A DNA stretch of 64,000 nucleotides from DASRDU01 sp046331565 (GTDB lineage Bacteria > Acidobacteriota > Blastocatellia > RBC074), in NCBI GenBank assembly GCA_046331565.1, contig JAXLQP010000002.1:868001-932000 (forward strand), written 5' to 3'. This document shows, one piece after another, positions 30,897 through 39,882 of the stretch (position 1 is the first letter of the stretch; each line of letters starts with the position of its first letter). A program made the position numbers and the translations under genes. The notes below the pieces were generated by a model that was not told the origin of the DNA, ran no database searches, and was given only the letters and a program-made list of their open reading frames with translations.

Positions 30897-32003
30897 ATGT
30901 CAAAACTGAGAGTCGGAGTAATTTTTGGCGGTCGTTCCGGTGAACACGAAGTTTCACTGCGCTCGGCTGAATCGGTCATCAATGCGCTGGATCGCAGCAA
31001 ATACGAGGTCGTGCCCATCGCCATCACCAAACAGGGCAAATGGCTCGCGTCGCGTGAAGCCACCAGCCTGCTGCCGAGTCAGGTGATGGAGACCGCCGAT
31101 CAGAGCGTGGCGATCATCGGTGATCCGACCGAGCGCGGGCTGACGCGGTTTGCTGGCACCGGCTCGCCGTCGGGCAGGCGTGAACAGCTTGATGTCATCA
31201 TTCCGGTGCTGCACGGCACTTATGGCGAGGACGGCACGATTCAGGGGCTGCTTGAAATGGCCGACGTGCCGTATGTCGGCTGCGGCGTGCTGGCTTCGGC
31301 CTGCGGAATGGACAAGGTGATTATGAAGCGGCTCTTTCACGAAGCCGGGCTGCCGATAGTTGATTACCTGTGGTTCCTGCGCACGCAGTGGGAAGCCGAC
31401 CCGCAGCGGATTGAAGATCGCATCACCGCTGAAATCGGTTTTCCCTGCTTTGCCAAACCGGCGAACCTGGGTTCATCGGTCGGCATTTCAAAGGCTGACG
31501 ACGCGCAGGAACTGAGGGCCGCCATCGCGCTCGCGGCAAAATACGACCGCAAGGTGATTGTCGAAAAAGGCGTGGATGCCCGCGAAATCGAAGTCAGCGT
31601 GCTGGGCAACGATGAACCGATGGCGAGCGTGCCGGGCGAGATCGCTCCGGCTGCCGAGTTTTATGATTACCAGGCCAAATATGTTGATCCGAACGGCGCG
31701 CGGCTGCTGATTCCGGCCCCGCTTGACGCGGACAAGGCGGCAGAGATTCAGCAGATGGCGATTCGCGTCTTTCAGGCCGTTGACGGTTCGGGACTGGCGC
31801 GGGTTGATTTCTTTCTCGAAAAAGCTGATGGCCGGGTGTTGGTCAACGAAATCAACACCATGCCTGGCTTCACTTCGATCAGCATGTACCCGAAATTGTG
31901 GGAAGCAAGCGGCATTGGCTACAGCGAACTGATTGACCGGCTGATTGCCCTCGCGCTCGAACGTCACCACGAAAAGTCACGCAACGTGACGAGCTATGGC
32001 TGA
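30897..32003 (+). CDS. ddl: D-alanine--D-alanine ligase
   Basis: Makes the D-Ala-D-Ala end of the peptidoglycan stem peptide using ATP. 368 residues with the ATP-grasp fold. N-terminal VIFGGRSGEHEVSLRSA (7-23), HGTYGEDGTIQGLLEMADVPYVGCGVLASA near 110, the ATP loop GSSVGIS near 200, and C-terminal LVNEINTMPGFTSISMYPKLW. The length suits the VanA/Ddl group. ATG at 30897 follows the repeat island without a clear Shine-Dalgarno sequence. Confidence 0.96.
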   Translation: MSKLRVGVIFGGRSGEHEVSLRSAESVINALDRSKYEVVPIAITKQGKWLASREATSLLPSQVMETADQSVAIIGDPTERGLTRFAGTGSPSGRREQLDVIIPVLHGTYGEDGTIQGLLEMADVPYVGCGVLASACGMDKVIMKRLFHEAGLPIVDYLWFLRTQWEADPQRIEDRITAEIGFPCFAKPANLGSSVGISKADDAQELRAAIALAAKYDRKVIVEKGVDAREIEVSVLGNDEPMASVPGEIAPAAEFYDYQAKYVDPNGARLLIPAPLDADKAAEIQQMAIRVFQAVDGSGLARVDFFLEKADGRVLVNEINTMPGFTSISMYPKLWEASGIGYSELIDRLIALALERHHEKSRNVTSYG

Positions 32004-32035
32004 AGCAGGCCGGTGATTACTGACCGAAAAAATAA

Positions 32036-32065
32036 GGGCGGGATTCGGCTCAACCGATCCCGCCC
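32036..32065. terminator. Bidirectional hairpin terminator after ddl
   Basis: GGGCGGGATTCGG (32036-32048) pairs with CCGATCCCGCCC (32054-32065), 5-base loop, A-run before it and T-rich stretch after it. It lies between converging genes. Confidence 0.75.
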
Positions 32066-32102
32066 TGAGTGCTTTTAGTGATGGTGCAGGTGTCAGAACT
32101 GA

Positions 32103-32447
32103 CTATTTTGCTTCGGTAATTTTCCTGACGGTCAGTTTCGTGTCATCGAGTTCGCCTTCGACTGTGGCTTTGATCACCTTGTCGCTTTTGCTGGCTTCCA
32201 TCAGCTTGACGGCATCGGCAGCGCCTTTTGCGTCAAACTCATAGAACTTGCCATCAGCGAAAAGGCCGATGCCGCTGTCCTTGCATTTCAGGGCACAGTC
32301 GCGTGAATGTTCAGCGCCTCTGGCCGAACATTTCTTGTCAGTAATGACGCCCGTCAGAGTGACTTTTTTGCCTTTGGCCGAAGCCAGCACGCCCAGGCTG
32401 CACAGCAGCGCGAACACAGCCAGAATGGACAAAATCTTTCTGTTCAT
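32103..32447 (-). CDS. Small exported Cys-containing protein of unknown function
   Basis: 114 residues: signal peptide at about 1-24, then VTLTGVITDKKCSARGAEHSRDCALKCKDSGIGLFADGKFYEF. Three cysteines (about 41, 53 and 57) in this pattern recur in small acidobacterial secreted proteins as I recall them; no function is known to me. The ATG at 32447 follows AAAGGGATAAGGAA. It is a single-gene unit ending at the ddl terminator. Confidence 0.75.
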   Translation of the reverse strand: MNRKILSILAVFALLCSLGVLASAKGKKVTLTGVITDKKCSARGAEHSRDCALKCKDSGIGLFADGKFYEFDAKGAADAVKLMEASKSDKVIKATVEGELDDTKLTVRKITEAK

Positions 32448-32590
32448 TTCCTTATCCCTTTCCGATGGTTATTGGACTTGAAGAGTTAATGGACTCAGTT
32501 GATGGTTTTCAAGACGGCGCGATTGTACCACGCCAGCCCGGCACGGCAACAGGCTCTGTGCTGAGCAGGCAGGGTGCCGGTTCCCGCCTT

Positions 32591-32633
32591 AAAATGAAAA
32601 CAGCAGCCACTGCCATCCGGCAAAGGCTGCTGT
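32591..32633 (-). terminator. Rho-independent terminator
   Basis: On the minus strand ACAGCAGCC pairs with GGCTGCTGT (32633-32625 and 32608-32600) and is followed by TTTCATTTT. It lies 28 bases beyond the end of the small gene at 32661-32918. Confidence 0.7.
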
Positions 32634-32660
32634 CTGACTGCGAACCCGCTCAGGTATCAG

Positions 32661-32918
32661 TCAGAGCGCACGCGGGCTGCGATACTGCTCATAACGGCGA
32701 GTCGGCTCATATTTGTTATGACCGAGCGACTCATTTTTCGGCGGGCCTTCAAGGCGGATAATTTCAATCGCTTCCTGATAGACCCGTTCCAGATTTTCGG
32801 GCTGGAAGCCATTCAGACGACAGGCTCTGATATGCGCCTGTACGATCTGTTCGACTGCCTTGCGACCTGCTTCATCAAGCTCCTGAAGCGAGCGCAATGC
32901 ATGTGCAGAGAGTTTCAT
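32661..32918 (-). CDS. Small uncharacterised protein
   Basis: 85 residues, soluble and mostly helical (MKLSAHALRSLQELDEAGRK, then VYQEAIEIIRLEG), with an Arg/Tyr-rich tail. No family recognised. The ATG at 32918 is preceded by AAAGGA at 9 bases; a longer in-frame form beginning 19 codons earlier lacks support. It has its own terminator. Confidence 0.6.
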   Translation of the reverse strand: MKLSAHALRSLQELDEAGRKAVEQIVQAHIRACRLNGFQPENLERVYQEAIEIIRLEGPPKNESLGHNKYEPTRRYEQYRSPRAL

Positions 32919-33287
32919 GACCAGTCCTTTCGCTAGATAGACTAAAGTTGATAATGCCTTTTTTGATTTCTTCACCGTGAGGCGGGAACGGAGCGGAGTT
33001 TACCATAATTTCCCTGCCCGTCTACCAGAATTTTTTTCCGTTCACGAAAGAAAAAGGGCCTTTTACAGGGGTTCTTACCGGCTGCCGATTATTGTCACTT
33101 TCTGATCTCAGGCTGGCCGACCGGCTTCCGGCCCCGGGATATATCACTGGATTGCCCTGGTGGTATCCGACGGAAATGCAGGGAGATAACAATCACAGGC
33201 AGGTGAATCAGGCGCAGGTCAGACAACGCAGCACAGGCCGGAAAGCGGCTTTCCGACTTTCCGGCCTGTCCCTGATCTGATGAATTT
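32919..33287. other. Intergenic region with a hairpin after the sigma-like gene
   Basis: 369 bases without a gene. ACAGGCCGGAAAG (33233-33245) pairs with CTTTCCGGCCTGT (33257-33269) 19 bases beyond the stop of the minus-strand gene and may end its transcript, though no T-run follows. AT-rich stretch at 32930-33060 upstream of the small gene may hold its promoter; no convincing pair of hexamers was found. Confidence 0.5.
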
Positions 33288-34400
33288 TCAGGCGACCTGC
33301 TTCTGTTCGCTTTGCAGCAGGCTGGCGGTGCGGCGTTTGAGTGCGGCCTCAAAGACGCGGGCCTGCTCAATCGTCAGATTAAGCGTGCGAAGCTGGCGGT
33401 TGACGCGGTTGCAGTAATCGCTGATCAGCGAATCTGACACGCCCAGAATTTTGGCCAGTTGAATGTTCGACATCCGGCCCGGCTCTAGGTAACAGTGCCA
33501 CAGCACATTCATCATCCGCTCTGACTGTTTCGGCTTGCGGCGCACCGAGGCGGCCAGTTTGTCCAGAAAGTCTTCAGCCAGTTGCATGGCGCTGCGCGAA
33601 AATTCGTGGCTCAGGAAGTTCTCTTCCGGGTTTTCGCGTTCATCGGGAACTTCGAGCAGGTAAGGCGTATTCTTTTCGCTGTCGTCTTCCGGTTTCGTAA
33701 TCGGAACCATCACAATGTTGATGACCGGCAGCCGCGACATGACCAGCGTGCGGATGGTTTTGATGTCGGTCAGCGAATCAATGGCCTCAAAGACTTCGAC
33801 AATCAGCTCCAGCATATCGGCGTTCGAGATGATGATCTGCGAATCAGCCGTACACCCGGCCTCGCGCGTGTTGCGTTTGCGCATCGGCACCTGCTGCACC
33901 AGGTCTTCCATCATCGCGCGTTCCTTGATCTCTTTGGTGTCCGGCCATTCAGCCAGGCCATAGACCTGTTCGGTCAGCCCGCGACGGCGGCGCTGCGTCC
34001 GGCTTTCGCGCATCATCAGCGTGTCGAAGCGGCGAAAACGCGGGCTGTTCTGAATCAGCGTGCTGATGCGGCGCGCCATCCGGTACGATTCGGGATACTG
34101 GCGGCGCAGGTGCGCGACCAGCATGTTGGTCAGTTCGATCTGCGCGATTTCGTGTTCGATTTCGCTGCTCGTCATGCCGGTTTCGATGTAATGCTGAAAC
34201 CGCCCTTTCTGAAACAGCATCAGAAAGAGTTCCTGCGTCAGATCGTTGTAGGTTTCACCGCTGTACTGCCCCGCGCCGAGCAGTCCGGCGTTGCGTGAGG
34301 ATTGCACCAGCGGATGAAGATAGACCAGCCGGTAAAGCTGATTCCAGATTCGGTTGACCTCTTCATCCAGCAGCGCCTGTGTCCAACTGAAATTCTTCAT
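33288..34400 (-). CDS. Sigma-factor-like regulator with C-terminal helix-turn-helix
   Basis: 370 residues, soluble. The N-terminal third (NRIWNQLYRLVYLHPLVQ, TYNDLTQELFLMLFQKGRF) reads like a sigma region 2 helix bundle. The C-terminus has a clear helix-turn-helix (MSNIQLAKILGVSDSLISDYCNRVNRQLRTL) like sigma region 4 or a transposon-type repressor. The middle (about 130-280) has no match I know. It is divergent, 114 bases away, from a gene for a small zinc-finger protein of anti-sigma type. No known sigma family fits fully; the call is by layout and context. Confidence 0.6.
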   Translation of the reverse strand: MKNFSWTQALLDEEVNRIWNQLYRLVYLHPLVQSSRNAGLLGAGQYSGETYNDLTQELFLMLFQKGRFQHYIETGMTSSEIEHEIAQIELTNMLVAHLRRQYPESYRMARRISTLIQNSPRFRRFDTLMMRESRTQRRRRGLTEQVYGLAEWPDTKEIKERAMMEDLVQQVPMRKRNTREAGCTADSQIIISNADMLELIVEVFEAIDSLTDIKTIRTLVMSRLPVINIVMVPITKPEDDSEKNTPYLLEVPDERENPEENFLSHEFSRSAMQLAEDFLDKLAASVRRKPKQSERMMNVLWHCYLEPGRMSNIQLAKILGVSDSLISDYCNRVNRQLRTLNLTIEQARVFEAALKRRTASLLQSEQKQVA

Positions 34401-34514
34401 GCTGTGCTTTGCCCCAGTAGTAGTTAATGCTGTAGTTTCAGGTTGTGCATCCGAATCGGCGCAATGTGTGTGTTGCGGGGCTGCGCCGTAATGTCACGAC
34501 AGAGGAGAACCCGG

Positions 34515-34781
34515 ATGAATCAGAGTGACCGGTTTGAGAAGACTGCGACCTGCCCGGATAACGAACGGCTGCTGGCGTACCGGCGCGATCAGGTTTCGGC
34601 CTCCGACGCGGCCCGGATCGCGCGTCACGTGCAGGATTGTGAGTTCTGCCTGCTGATGCTGGAACTGCTGGCTTTCCATCCGGCTGAGCCGCTCACGCCA
34701 CCATCGTCGCCGCCTGTGCCAAAGAGCCTGTCTGAAAAACTGCGTCGCTTCCGTGCGCGCGCTGACCGTCAGTCTGAATAG
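34515..34781 (+). CDS. Zinc-finger anti-sigma-like (zf-HC2) small protein
   Basis: 88 residues with a CPDNERLLAY opening and RHVQDCEFCLLML: the His-x3-Cys-x2-Cys pattern of zinc anti-sigma domains, with a preceding Cys at about 13. No membrane helix follows; the tail is Pro/Ser-rich then basic. AGAGGAG precedes the ATG at 34515. The divergent sigma-like gene is its natural partner. A simple zf-HC2 protein with another target is possible. The 34782-35025 stretch that follows holds no recognised gene. Confidence 0.7.
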   Translation: MNQSDRFEKTATCPDNERLLAYRRDQVSASDAARIARHVQDCEFCLLMLELLAFHPAEPLTPPSSPPVPKSLSEKLRRFRARADRQSE

Positions 34782-35025
34782 ATCCGTTTACTGCCCCCTC
34801 CTGACACTTCCGCATTCTCGTCACGGACTTAACGGTTCCATTGCGATGCTCTGATAAAAAAGCCCGGAGATCGTTAAGGTGCAGGCAGGCTCGCTGATGT
34901 TTTGCAGGTCGCAATTCACAAACGATGCCGGGGAAGGTTCGACAAGCTGCCAGATGGTCGCGGGCTTCATCAGCCGTCATTTGCATAAAACACCATGACG
35001 GGTCGGCAGCCGGTCGAACTTCAAT

Positions 35026-35054
35026 TTGGCATCAGAATGGGCGTGAAGGATAAT
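35026..35054 (+). promoter_or_regulatory. Promoter for mqnA with almost no leader
   Basis: TTGGCA at 35026-35031 and GATAAT at 35049-35054, 17-base spacer, each one base from consensus. Transcription would begin near 35061, only about four bases before the ATG at 35065, and no Shine-Dalgarno sequence is present, so the message may be leaderless. Confidence 0.55.
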
Positions 35055-35064
35055 GTGAAAACTT

Positions 35065-35916
35065 ATGAGAATTGCTGCTTCGACTTATCTCAACTCAGCA
35101 CCGCTGGTTTACGGTTTTGCTTTCGGCTCACAGCGCCATAAGGTCAGGTTTCTGGGCGACACGGCCCCGTCGCGCTGCGCGCAGATGCTGGCCGCCGGGC
35201 AGTGTGATGTGGCCCTGATTCCGGTCATCGAATACCAGCGCATTCCGAACCTGCGCCTGATTCCCGATGCCGCCGTTGCTTCAAAACAACGTGTGCGCAG
35301 CGTGGTTCTCGCGGCCCGCGTGCCGCCTGAAGAAGCCCGCACCGTGACGCTCGACACTTCGTCGCGCACCTCGCAGGCACTCATCAGAATCCTGTTTGCC
35401 GAACGCTGGCGGAATCAGCCGCAGTTCATCGAACGCACCCCGGATGTCAGTTTCGATTGCGAAAACATGCTCGAAGCCAGCGACGCTGCGCTGGTCATCG
35501 GTGATCCGACTTTCAGGCTGCACGAACGGGCCGCGCAAATGGGCGTGCGGATTTACGACCTGGCTGAAGAATGGCGCGACCTGACCGGCCTGCCCTTTGT
35601 TTTTGCCGTCTGGGCCGCGCGCGCGGAAGCCTGCGCCGACGGAAGCCTCGCCGGAATTGATTTCGTGGCGGCCAGACGCGAAGGGCTGGAACACCTGGCG
35701 GAAATCGCGCAGGCTTATGCAGAGAGCCTGAACCTGCCGCTGTCAGTCACGCTCAGTTACCTGCGCGACAACGTCAATTTTGATCTGGATGAAGAGAATC
35801 TGGCGGGAATGCGCCGTTACTTCGCGCTGGCGCACCGGCATGGACTGATTGAATCGCTGCGCGAACCGCAGTTCATCAGTTCAGAATCTGTCCGAGGTGG
35901 TGTTTCAGGTGGCTGA
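35065..35916 (+). CDS. mqnA: Chorismate dehydratase, MqnA (futalosine pathway)
   Basis: First step of futalosine-dependent menaquinone synthesis: chorismate to 3-enolpyruvylbenzoate. 283 residues, periplasmic-binding-protein-like fold. MRIAASTYLNSAPLVYGF at the start, CDVALIPVIEYQRIPNLRLIPD near 50-71, RSVVLAARVPPEEARTVTLDTSSRTSQAL, ALVIGDPTF near 148 and DLTGLPFVFAVWAAR near 172 are family hallmarks. Its 3' end overlaps the convergent DinB gene by 41 bases. Confidence 0.93.
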   Translation: MRIAASTYLNSAPLVYGFAFGSQRHKVRFLGDTAPSRCAQMLAAGQCDVALIPVIEYQRIPNLRLIPDAAVASKQRVRSVVLAARVPPEEARTVTLDTSSRTSQALIRILFAERWRNQPQFIERTPDVSFDCENMLEASDAALVIGDPTFRLHERAAQMGVRIYDLAEEWRDLTGLPFVFAVWAARAEACADGSLAGIDFVAARREGLEHLAEIAQAYAESLNLPLSVTLSYLRDNVNFDLDEENLAGMRRYFALAHRHGLIESLREPQFISSESVRGGVSGG

Positions 35917-36316
35917 GATAATCGCGGATCACAAATTCGAGCGTCACCGGTTCACTGCTGCCAATTGTGACACGATGATTCAGGCTGGCTTCAGCCACGT
36001 GCGCGATGACATGCGCCAGGTGCAGGTTGTAACTGCGCCAGAACGTCACCAGTTCAGCCCACTGCCGCGTCTGGTATGACTGGCTTTCAACCCAGCGGTT
36101 CTGCTCATAACCCGGCATCGTCAGCCCGTCGCTGAACTGCACGCGCACAAATCGCTGGTGATTGTTGGAAGCCGAATCAATCAGGTGGCCGATGATTTCC
36201 TTCTTCGACCACTTCCCTTCCACCACACGCCTTTCGCTGTCGGCCTCGCTCAGCTTCAGCATTTCTGCGGCTGCGGCTTCGACGACCGCTTTCAATTCCT
36301 GCGCGGTGTCCTGCAT
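35876..36316 (-). CDS. DinB-family four-helix protein
   Basis: 146 residues. DinB/YfiT-like metal-binding bundle: KWSKKEIIGHLIDSASNNHQRFVR supplies the first His, HVIAHVAEASLNHRV and YLSHLKHHLGQIL the others. Many relatives are thiol-dependent transferases; substrate unknown. CAGGAG precedes the ATG at 36316. It is separated from the upstream pepA gene by a terminator-like hairpin. Confidence 0.85.
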   Translation of the reverse strand: MQDTAQELKAVVEAAAAEMLKLSEADSERRVVEGKWSKKEIIGHLIDSASNNHQRFVRVQFSDGLTMPGYEQNRWVESQSYQTRQWAELVTFWRSYNLHLAHVIAHVAEASLNHRVTIGSSEPVTLEFVIRDYLSHLKHHLGQILN

Positions 36317-36338
36317 CGTCACGCTCCTGAAAACACAA

Positions 36339-36382
36339 CGCGGGAAAGAAGGCGGCACAGACCTGAGCAATTCTTTCCCGCG
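36339..36382 (-). terminator. Terminator after pepA
   Basis: CGCGGGAAAGAA (36339-36350) pairs perfectly with TTCTTTCCCGCG (36371-36382), with TTGTGTTTT following on the minus strand. It lies 7 bases past the pepA stop and just before the DinB start. Confidence 0.7.
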
Positions 36383-36388
36383 AATTGT

Positions 36389-37876
36389 TTATTTTGCGGC
36401 TTCGGCCAGCACCAGGCTGGCCAGCGTGCGCACGCAAACCCCGGTCGGGCCGGACGACAGGTAAGGTTTGTTGCTGTCATTCCAGGCAGTCCCGGCAATG
36501 TCGAGATGCACCCAGGGCGTGTCCTCGACAAACTCCTTCAGAAAATAAGCAGCCGTGATCGTGCCCGCCTTGCGCCCGCCGGTATTTTTGATGTCGGCGA
36601 TTTCGCTCTTGATCTGTTCGCGGTAATCCTTGTCGAGCGGCAGTTGCCAGATCTTTTCACCCGCCCGTCTGCCCGCTTCGATCACCGCATCAGTCCATTC
36701 CTGATTATTGCCGAGCGCAGCGACATAAACATCACCGAGCGCAATTGAAACCGCGCCGGTCAGCGTGGCCAGGTCAACCAGCTTCGTCGCGCCCAGTTTG
36801 CGCGCATAAGCCAGCACGTCAGCCAGCACCAGGCGGCCTTCGGCGTCGGTGTTGATGATTTCAATCGTCTTGCCAGCCATCGAACGCACCACGTCGCCAG
36901 GCCGCTGCGCGCGGCCACCGGGCATGTTTTCGACCGCGCCAACCAGACCGATGACATTGACCGCAGGCTTGAGCTGCGCAATGGCGCGCATCGCGGCAAT
37001 CGTCGTGGCGCCACCGGCCATGTCGTACTTCATTTTTTCCATCCCGTCAGCAGGCTTGATCGAGATGCCGCCGGTGTCGAAGGTCAGCCCCTTGCCGACA
37101 ATCGCCACAGTTTCCTTTGATTCTTCATTCGGCGTGTAACTCAGCACAATCAGTCTGGCCGGTTCGGCGCTGCCCTGCGAAACGCCAAGCAGCGAACCCA
37201 TGCCGAGTTCCTTCATCCGCGCTTCGTCAAGCACGTCAATCTCAAGCCCGAAGGTCTGCGCTGTTTCTTCGGCGCGGCGGGCGAGTTCGGTCGGCGTCAG
37301 TACGTTGGCCGGTTCATTGATCAGATCGCGCGCGAAGTTGGTGGCTTCGGCCAGAATGCGCCCGCGTTCGACGCCGCGCCGCAATTCGTCGGTGTCGCCT
37401 TCGGTTGTGGCCAGAATCATCTCTTCGATGAGGCGTTCTTCCTTGTCGCTGGTGCGGTATTTGTCGGTGTCATAAAGCGCGAGCATTGCGCCTTCAACGG
37501 CGGCCTGCACGCTTTCGCCCATCGGAATCTGCGAGCGGCGCAGAAAGGCGAACCTGCGCACGTTCTTTGCGCGCAGCGTGCGGGCGGCAGTGCCGGACAT
37601 CCGGCGCACGTTGTCAGGTTTGAAATCTTCGAGCTTGCCTGCGCCAATCAGCAGCAGGCGGCGCGCTTTGATGTCGCCGGGATTGTGAATGTAAGCCGTT
37701 TCGCCTGCCTTGCCGGTCAGTTCGCCGGTTTCAATCAGCGAAGTAATCACGCCGCCGGAACGTTTGTCCAGATCGGCCAGCGCACCGGCATCGGGTTTTT
37801 CTCCTTCATAAACCGCGACGACCAGCGCGTCGCATTCAATCTCGTAAAACTTCCTTGCGTCTGCCTTGACTTCCAT
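36389..37876 (-). CDS. pepA: Cytosol (leucyl) aminopeptidase, M17 family
   Basis: Two-metal aminopeptidase releasing N-terminal residues from peptides. 495 residues. N-terminal macro-like domain about 1-170, catalytic domain from about 185. Metal and active-site motifs VGKGLTFDTGGISIKP near 258 (Lys and Asp), KYDMAGGATTI and the family signature NTDAEGRLVLADVLAYA near 340 are intact. The end (TAYFLKEFVEDTPWVHLDIAG) is typical. ATG at 37876 follows GGAGACACC. It is head-to-tail with smpB. Confidence 0.96.
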   Translation of the reverse strand: MEVKADARKFYEIECDALVVAVYEGEKPDAGALADLDKRSGGVITSLIETGELTGKAGETAYIHNPGDIKARRLLLIGAGKLEDFKPDNVRRMSGTAARTLRAKNVRRFAFLRRSQIPMGESVQAAVEGAMLALYDTDKYRTSDKEERLIEEMILATTEGDTDELRRGVERGRILAEATNFARDLINEPANVLTPTELARRAEETAQTFGLEIDVLDEARMKELGMGSLLGVSQGSAEPARLIVLSYTPNEESKETVAIVGKGLTFDTGGISIKPADGMEKMKYDMAGGATTIAAMRAIAQLKPAVNVIGLVGAVENMPGGRAQRPGDVVRSMAGKTIEIINTDAEGRLVLADVLAYARKLGATKLVDLATLTGAVSIALGDVYVAALGNNQEWTDAVIEAGRRAGEKIWQLPLDKDYREQIKSEIADIKNTGGRKAGTITAAYFLKEFVEDTPWVHLDIAGTAWNDSNKPYLSSGPTGVCVRTLASLVLAEAAK

Positions 37877-37918
37877 GGTCAGGTGTCTCCGTTCCTGTTT
37901 GCTTGTGGGGACTGGTTG

Positions 37919-38401
37919 TCATTCGTCTCTCATTCGATTTTTCATCGCGGTGCGGGCCTCGCGTTCCTGCGTCTTGCGCGCTTCGGTTTCGCGTTTGTCA
38001 TACAGCTTCTTGCCGCGTGCAATGGCCAGTTCACATTTGATGAAGCCATTCTTGAAATAAAACCTGGTCGGCACCAGCGTCAGCCCTTTCTCTTCGGCGC
38101 GTGAACGCAACCGTTCAATCTCGCGTTTGTGCAGCAGCAGCCTGCGCGTCCGCGTCGGTTCGTGGTTCTGCCGATTGCCGTGAGTGTACTGGCTGATGTG
38201 GGCGTTGAGCAACCAGGCCTCACCATTGCTGATCGTGGCGTAAGCGTCCTTGAGATTGACGCGACCCAGGCGCGCTGATTTGACCTCGGTGCCCGTCAAC
38301 TGGATGCCAGCTTCGTATGTTTCAATGATGTGGTAGTTATGATAAGCAGCGCGATTGTCGCTGATGACCTTGATTGCTGCCGCTCCCTGTGCCTTCGTCA
38401 T
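37919..38401 (-). CDS. smpB: SsrA-binding protein SmpB
   Basis: Binds tmRNA and brings it to stalled ribosomes. 160 residues. NRAAYHNYHIIETYEAGIQLTGTEVKS, KDAYATISNGEAWLLNAHISQY and RRLLLHKREIERLRSRAEEKGLTLVP-type segments are textbook. The C-terminal tail is basic (KLYDKRETEARKTQEREA). It lies 3 bases after the acetyltransferase gene. The tmRNA gene itself is not in this window. Confidence 0.97.
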   Translation of the reverse strand: MTKAQGAAAIKVISDNRAAYHNYHIIETYEAGIQLTGTEVKSARLGRVNLKDAYATISNGEAWLLNAHISQYTHGNRQNHEPTRTRRLLLHKREIERLRSRAEEKGLTLVPTRFYFKNGFIKCELAIARGKKLYDKRETEARKTQEREARTAMKNRMRDE

Positions 38402-38404
38402 AAC

Positions 38405-38875
38405 TCAATCCTGCCTCAGCCGCATCTCGTCAGTCGGATCGAAACCGAGACTTTCATACAATGCCCGCCCGTCTTCAGACGGATGCAGAGTCACACGCTC
38501 GCAACCGCGTTCACGCGCCCAGGCGATGATAGTCTCCATCAGTTTTCGCGCCACTCCCCGGCGGCGATATTCCGGCTCGGTGTAAACGTTCAGAATGTAC
38601 GCTTCTTCAGCGCCCTGCACGGCACCGGGGCGCGGCAGCAGACGGCGCATCATCACCCCGCCACCGGCCACAATCTTTCCGTCACATTCCGCCAGCCACG
38701 CCAGGTATTCTTCGCTTTCAAGCAACTCGTTCATCTGTCGCCGTGTTTCAGTTTCAATCGCGGCGGCTTCCTGATCGCTGACGCGGCCCAGATCGTAAAA
38801 CATCCGGGCGCGCTGATGGGCAATGACAGCCGCATCTGCGACCGTGGCGCGACGGATGTGGCAGTCTTCAGTCAT
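38405..38875 (-). CDS. GNAT-family N-acetyltransferase
   Basis: 156 residues. The acetyl-CoA-binding motif A is YTEPEYRRRGVARKLMETIIAWARERG near 95-121 (R-R-x-G-V/x-A core), with LHPSEDGRALYESLGF at the end. The acceptor is unknown. Its start overlaps the gpsA stop by four bases (ATGA), so it is translated with the phospholipid genes. Confidence 0.9.
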   Translation of the reverse strand: MTEDCHIRRATVADAAVIAHQRARMFYDLGRVSDQEAAAIETETRRQMNELLESEEYLAWLAECDGKIVAGGGVMMRRLLPRPGAVQGAEEAYILNVYTEPEYRRRGVARKLMETIIAWARERGCERVTLHPSEDGRALYESLGFDPTDEMRLRQD

Positions 38876-39882
38876 CCTGAAAGCCCTTCGTCCCTGAGCG
38901 GGCGTTCCATCAGTTCAACGGCCAGTTCCTGCGGCTCCTTGTTTTCATACAGCAGCCGGTAAACGCCCGTCGTGATCGGCATCTCAACGCCGGTGCGCTG
39001 CGCCAGTTCGTGCGCGGCCCTGGCGGTCTTTACGCCTTCGGCCACCTCGCGCATTTCACCAATGATTTCAGGCAGCCTGCGCCCGCGTCCGAGTTCATAA
39101 CCCACGTGACGATTGCGCGAGAGCGCGCCCAGACACGTCAGCATCAGATCACCGACTCCGGCCAGCCCGGCCATCGTTTCAAGCCTGCCGCCCAGGCGCG
39201 TCGCCAGCCGCGTCATTTCAGCCAGGCCCCGCGTGATGAGCGCCGCCGCGCTATTGTAGCCGAACCCCAGCCCGTTGACTGCGCCCGTCGCAATCGCCAT
39301 CACATTCTTGACCGCCCCGCTGATTTCAACGCCGACGACATCGGTGTTGGTGTAAATGCGAAACCGCCGCGATGACAATGCCGCCTGCACCTCGCGCGCC
39401 CATTCCTCATAACGCGCCGCTGCCACGACCGCGCAGGGTTCTTCTCTGGCGACTTCGTGCGCGAACGAAGGGCCGGAAAGCGCAACATAGCGCGGCTCAA
39501 AATGCCTGCCGATCACATCGCGGGCGACCTCTTCAATGCGCATCTGCGTGGCAATCTCGATGCCTTTGGTCGCGCTGACCAGAATCATCCGCGAATCAAG
39601 GTGCGGGAGCATCTGCACACAGATTCCACGAAACACATGCGAAGGCATCACAGTCAGCACGATTTCAGCGCCGCTGAGCGCCTCGGCCAGATCGTTTGTC
39701 GGCGCGATTGTCTCAGGCAGTTTCGGCCCCGGCAGGTAAATGCTGTTGTGCCGTTCGTCCCTGAGCAGCGCGGCCACTTCAGGGCTGTGCGCCCACAATC
39801 GCACACGATTGCCGCCCCGCGCCGCCACGAGCGCCAGCGCCGTGCCCCAGCTTCCTGCTCCGATGACTGCCACCTCGCGCAT
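38872..39882 (-). CDS. gpsA: NAD(P)-dependent glycerol-3-phosphate dehydrogenase
   Basis: Reduces dihydroxyacetone phosphate to sn-glycerol 3-phosphate for phospholipids. 336 residues. GAGSWGTALALVAARGGNRVRLW at 8-30, ATKGIE near 105, PSFAHEVA near 138, catalytic Lys in SGAVKNVMAIATG near 190 and substrate helix AALITRGLAEMTRL. It overlaps plsY by one base; the two act in sequence. Confidence 0.96.
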   Translation of the reverse strand: MREVAVIGAGSWGTALALVAARGGNRVRLWAHSPEVAALLRDERHNSIYLPGPKLPETIAPTNDLAEALSGAEIVLTVMPSHVFRGICVQMLPHLDSRMILVSATKGIEIATQMRIEEVARDVIGRHFEPRYVALSGPSFAHEVAREEPCAVVAAARYEEWAREVQAALSSRRFRIYTNTDVVGVEISGAVKNVMAIATGAVNGLGFGYNSAAALITRGLAEMTRLATRLGGRLETMAGLAGVGDLMLTCLGALSRNRHVGYELGRGRRLPEIIGEMREVAEGVKTARAAHELAQRTGVEMPITTGVYRLLYENKEPQELAVELMERPLRDEGLSG

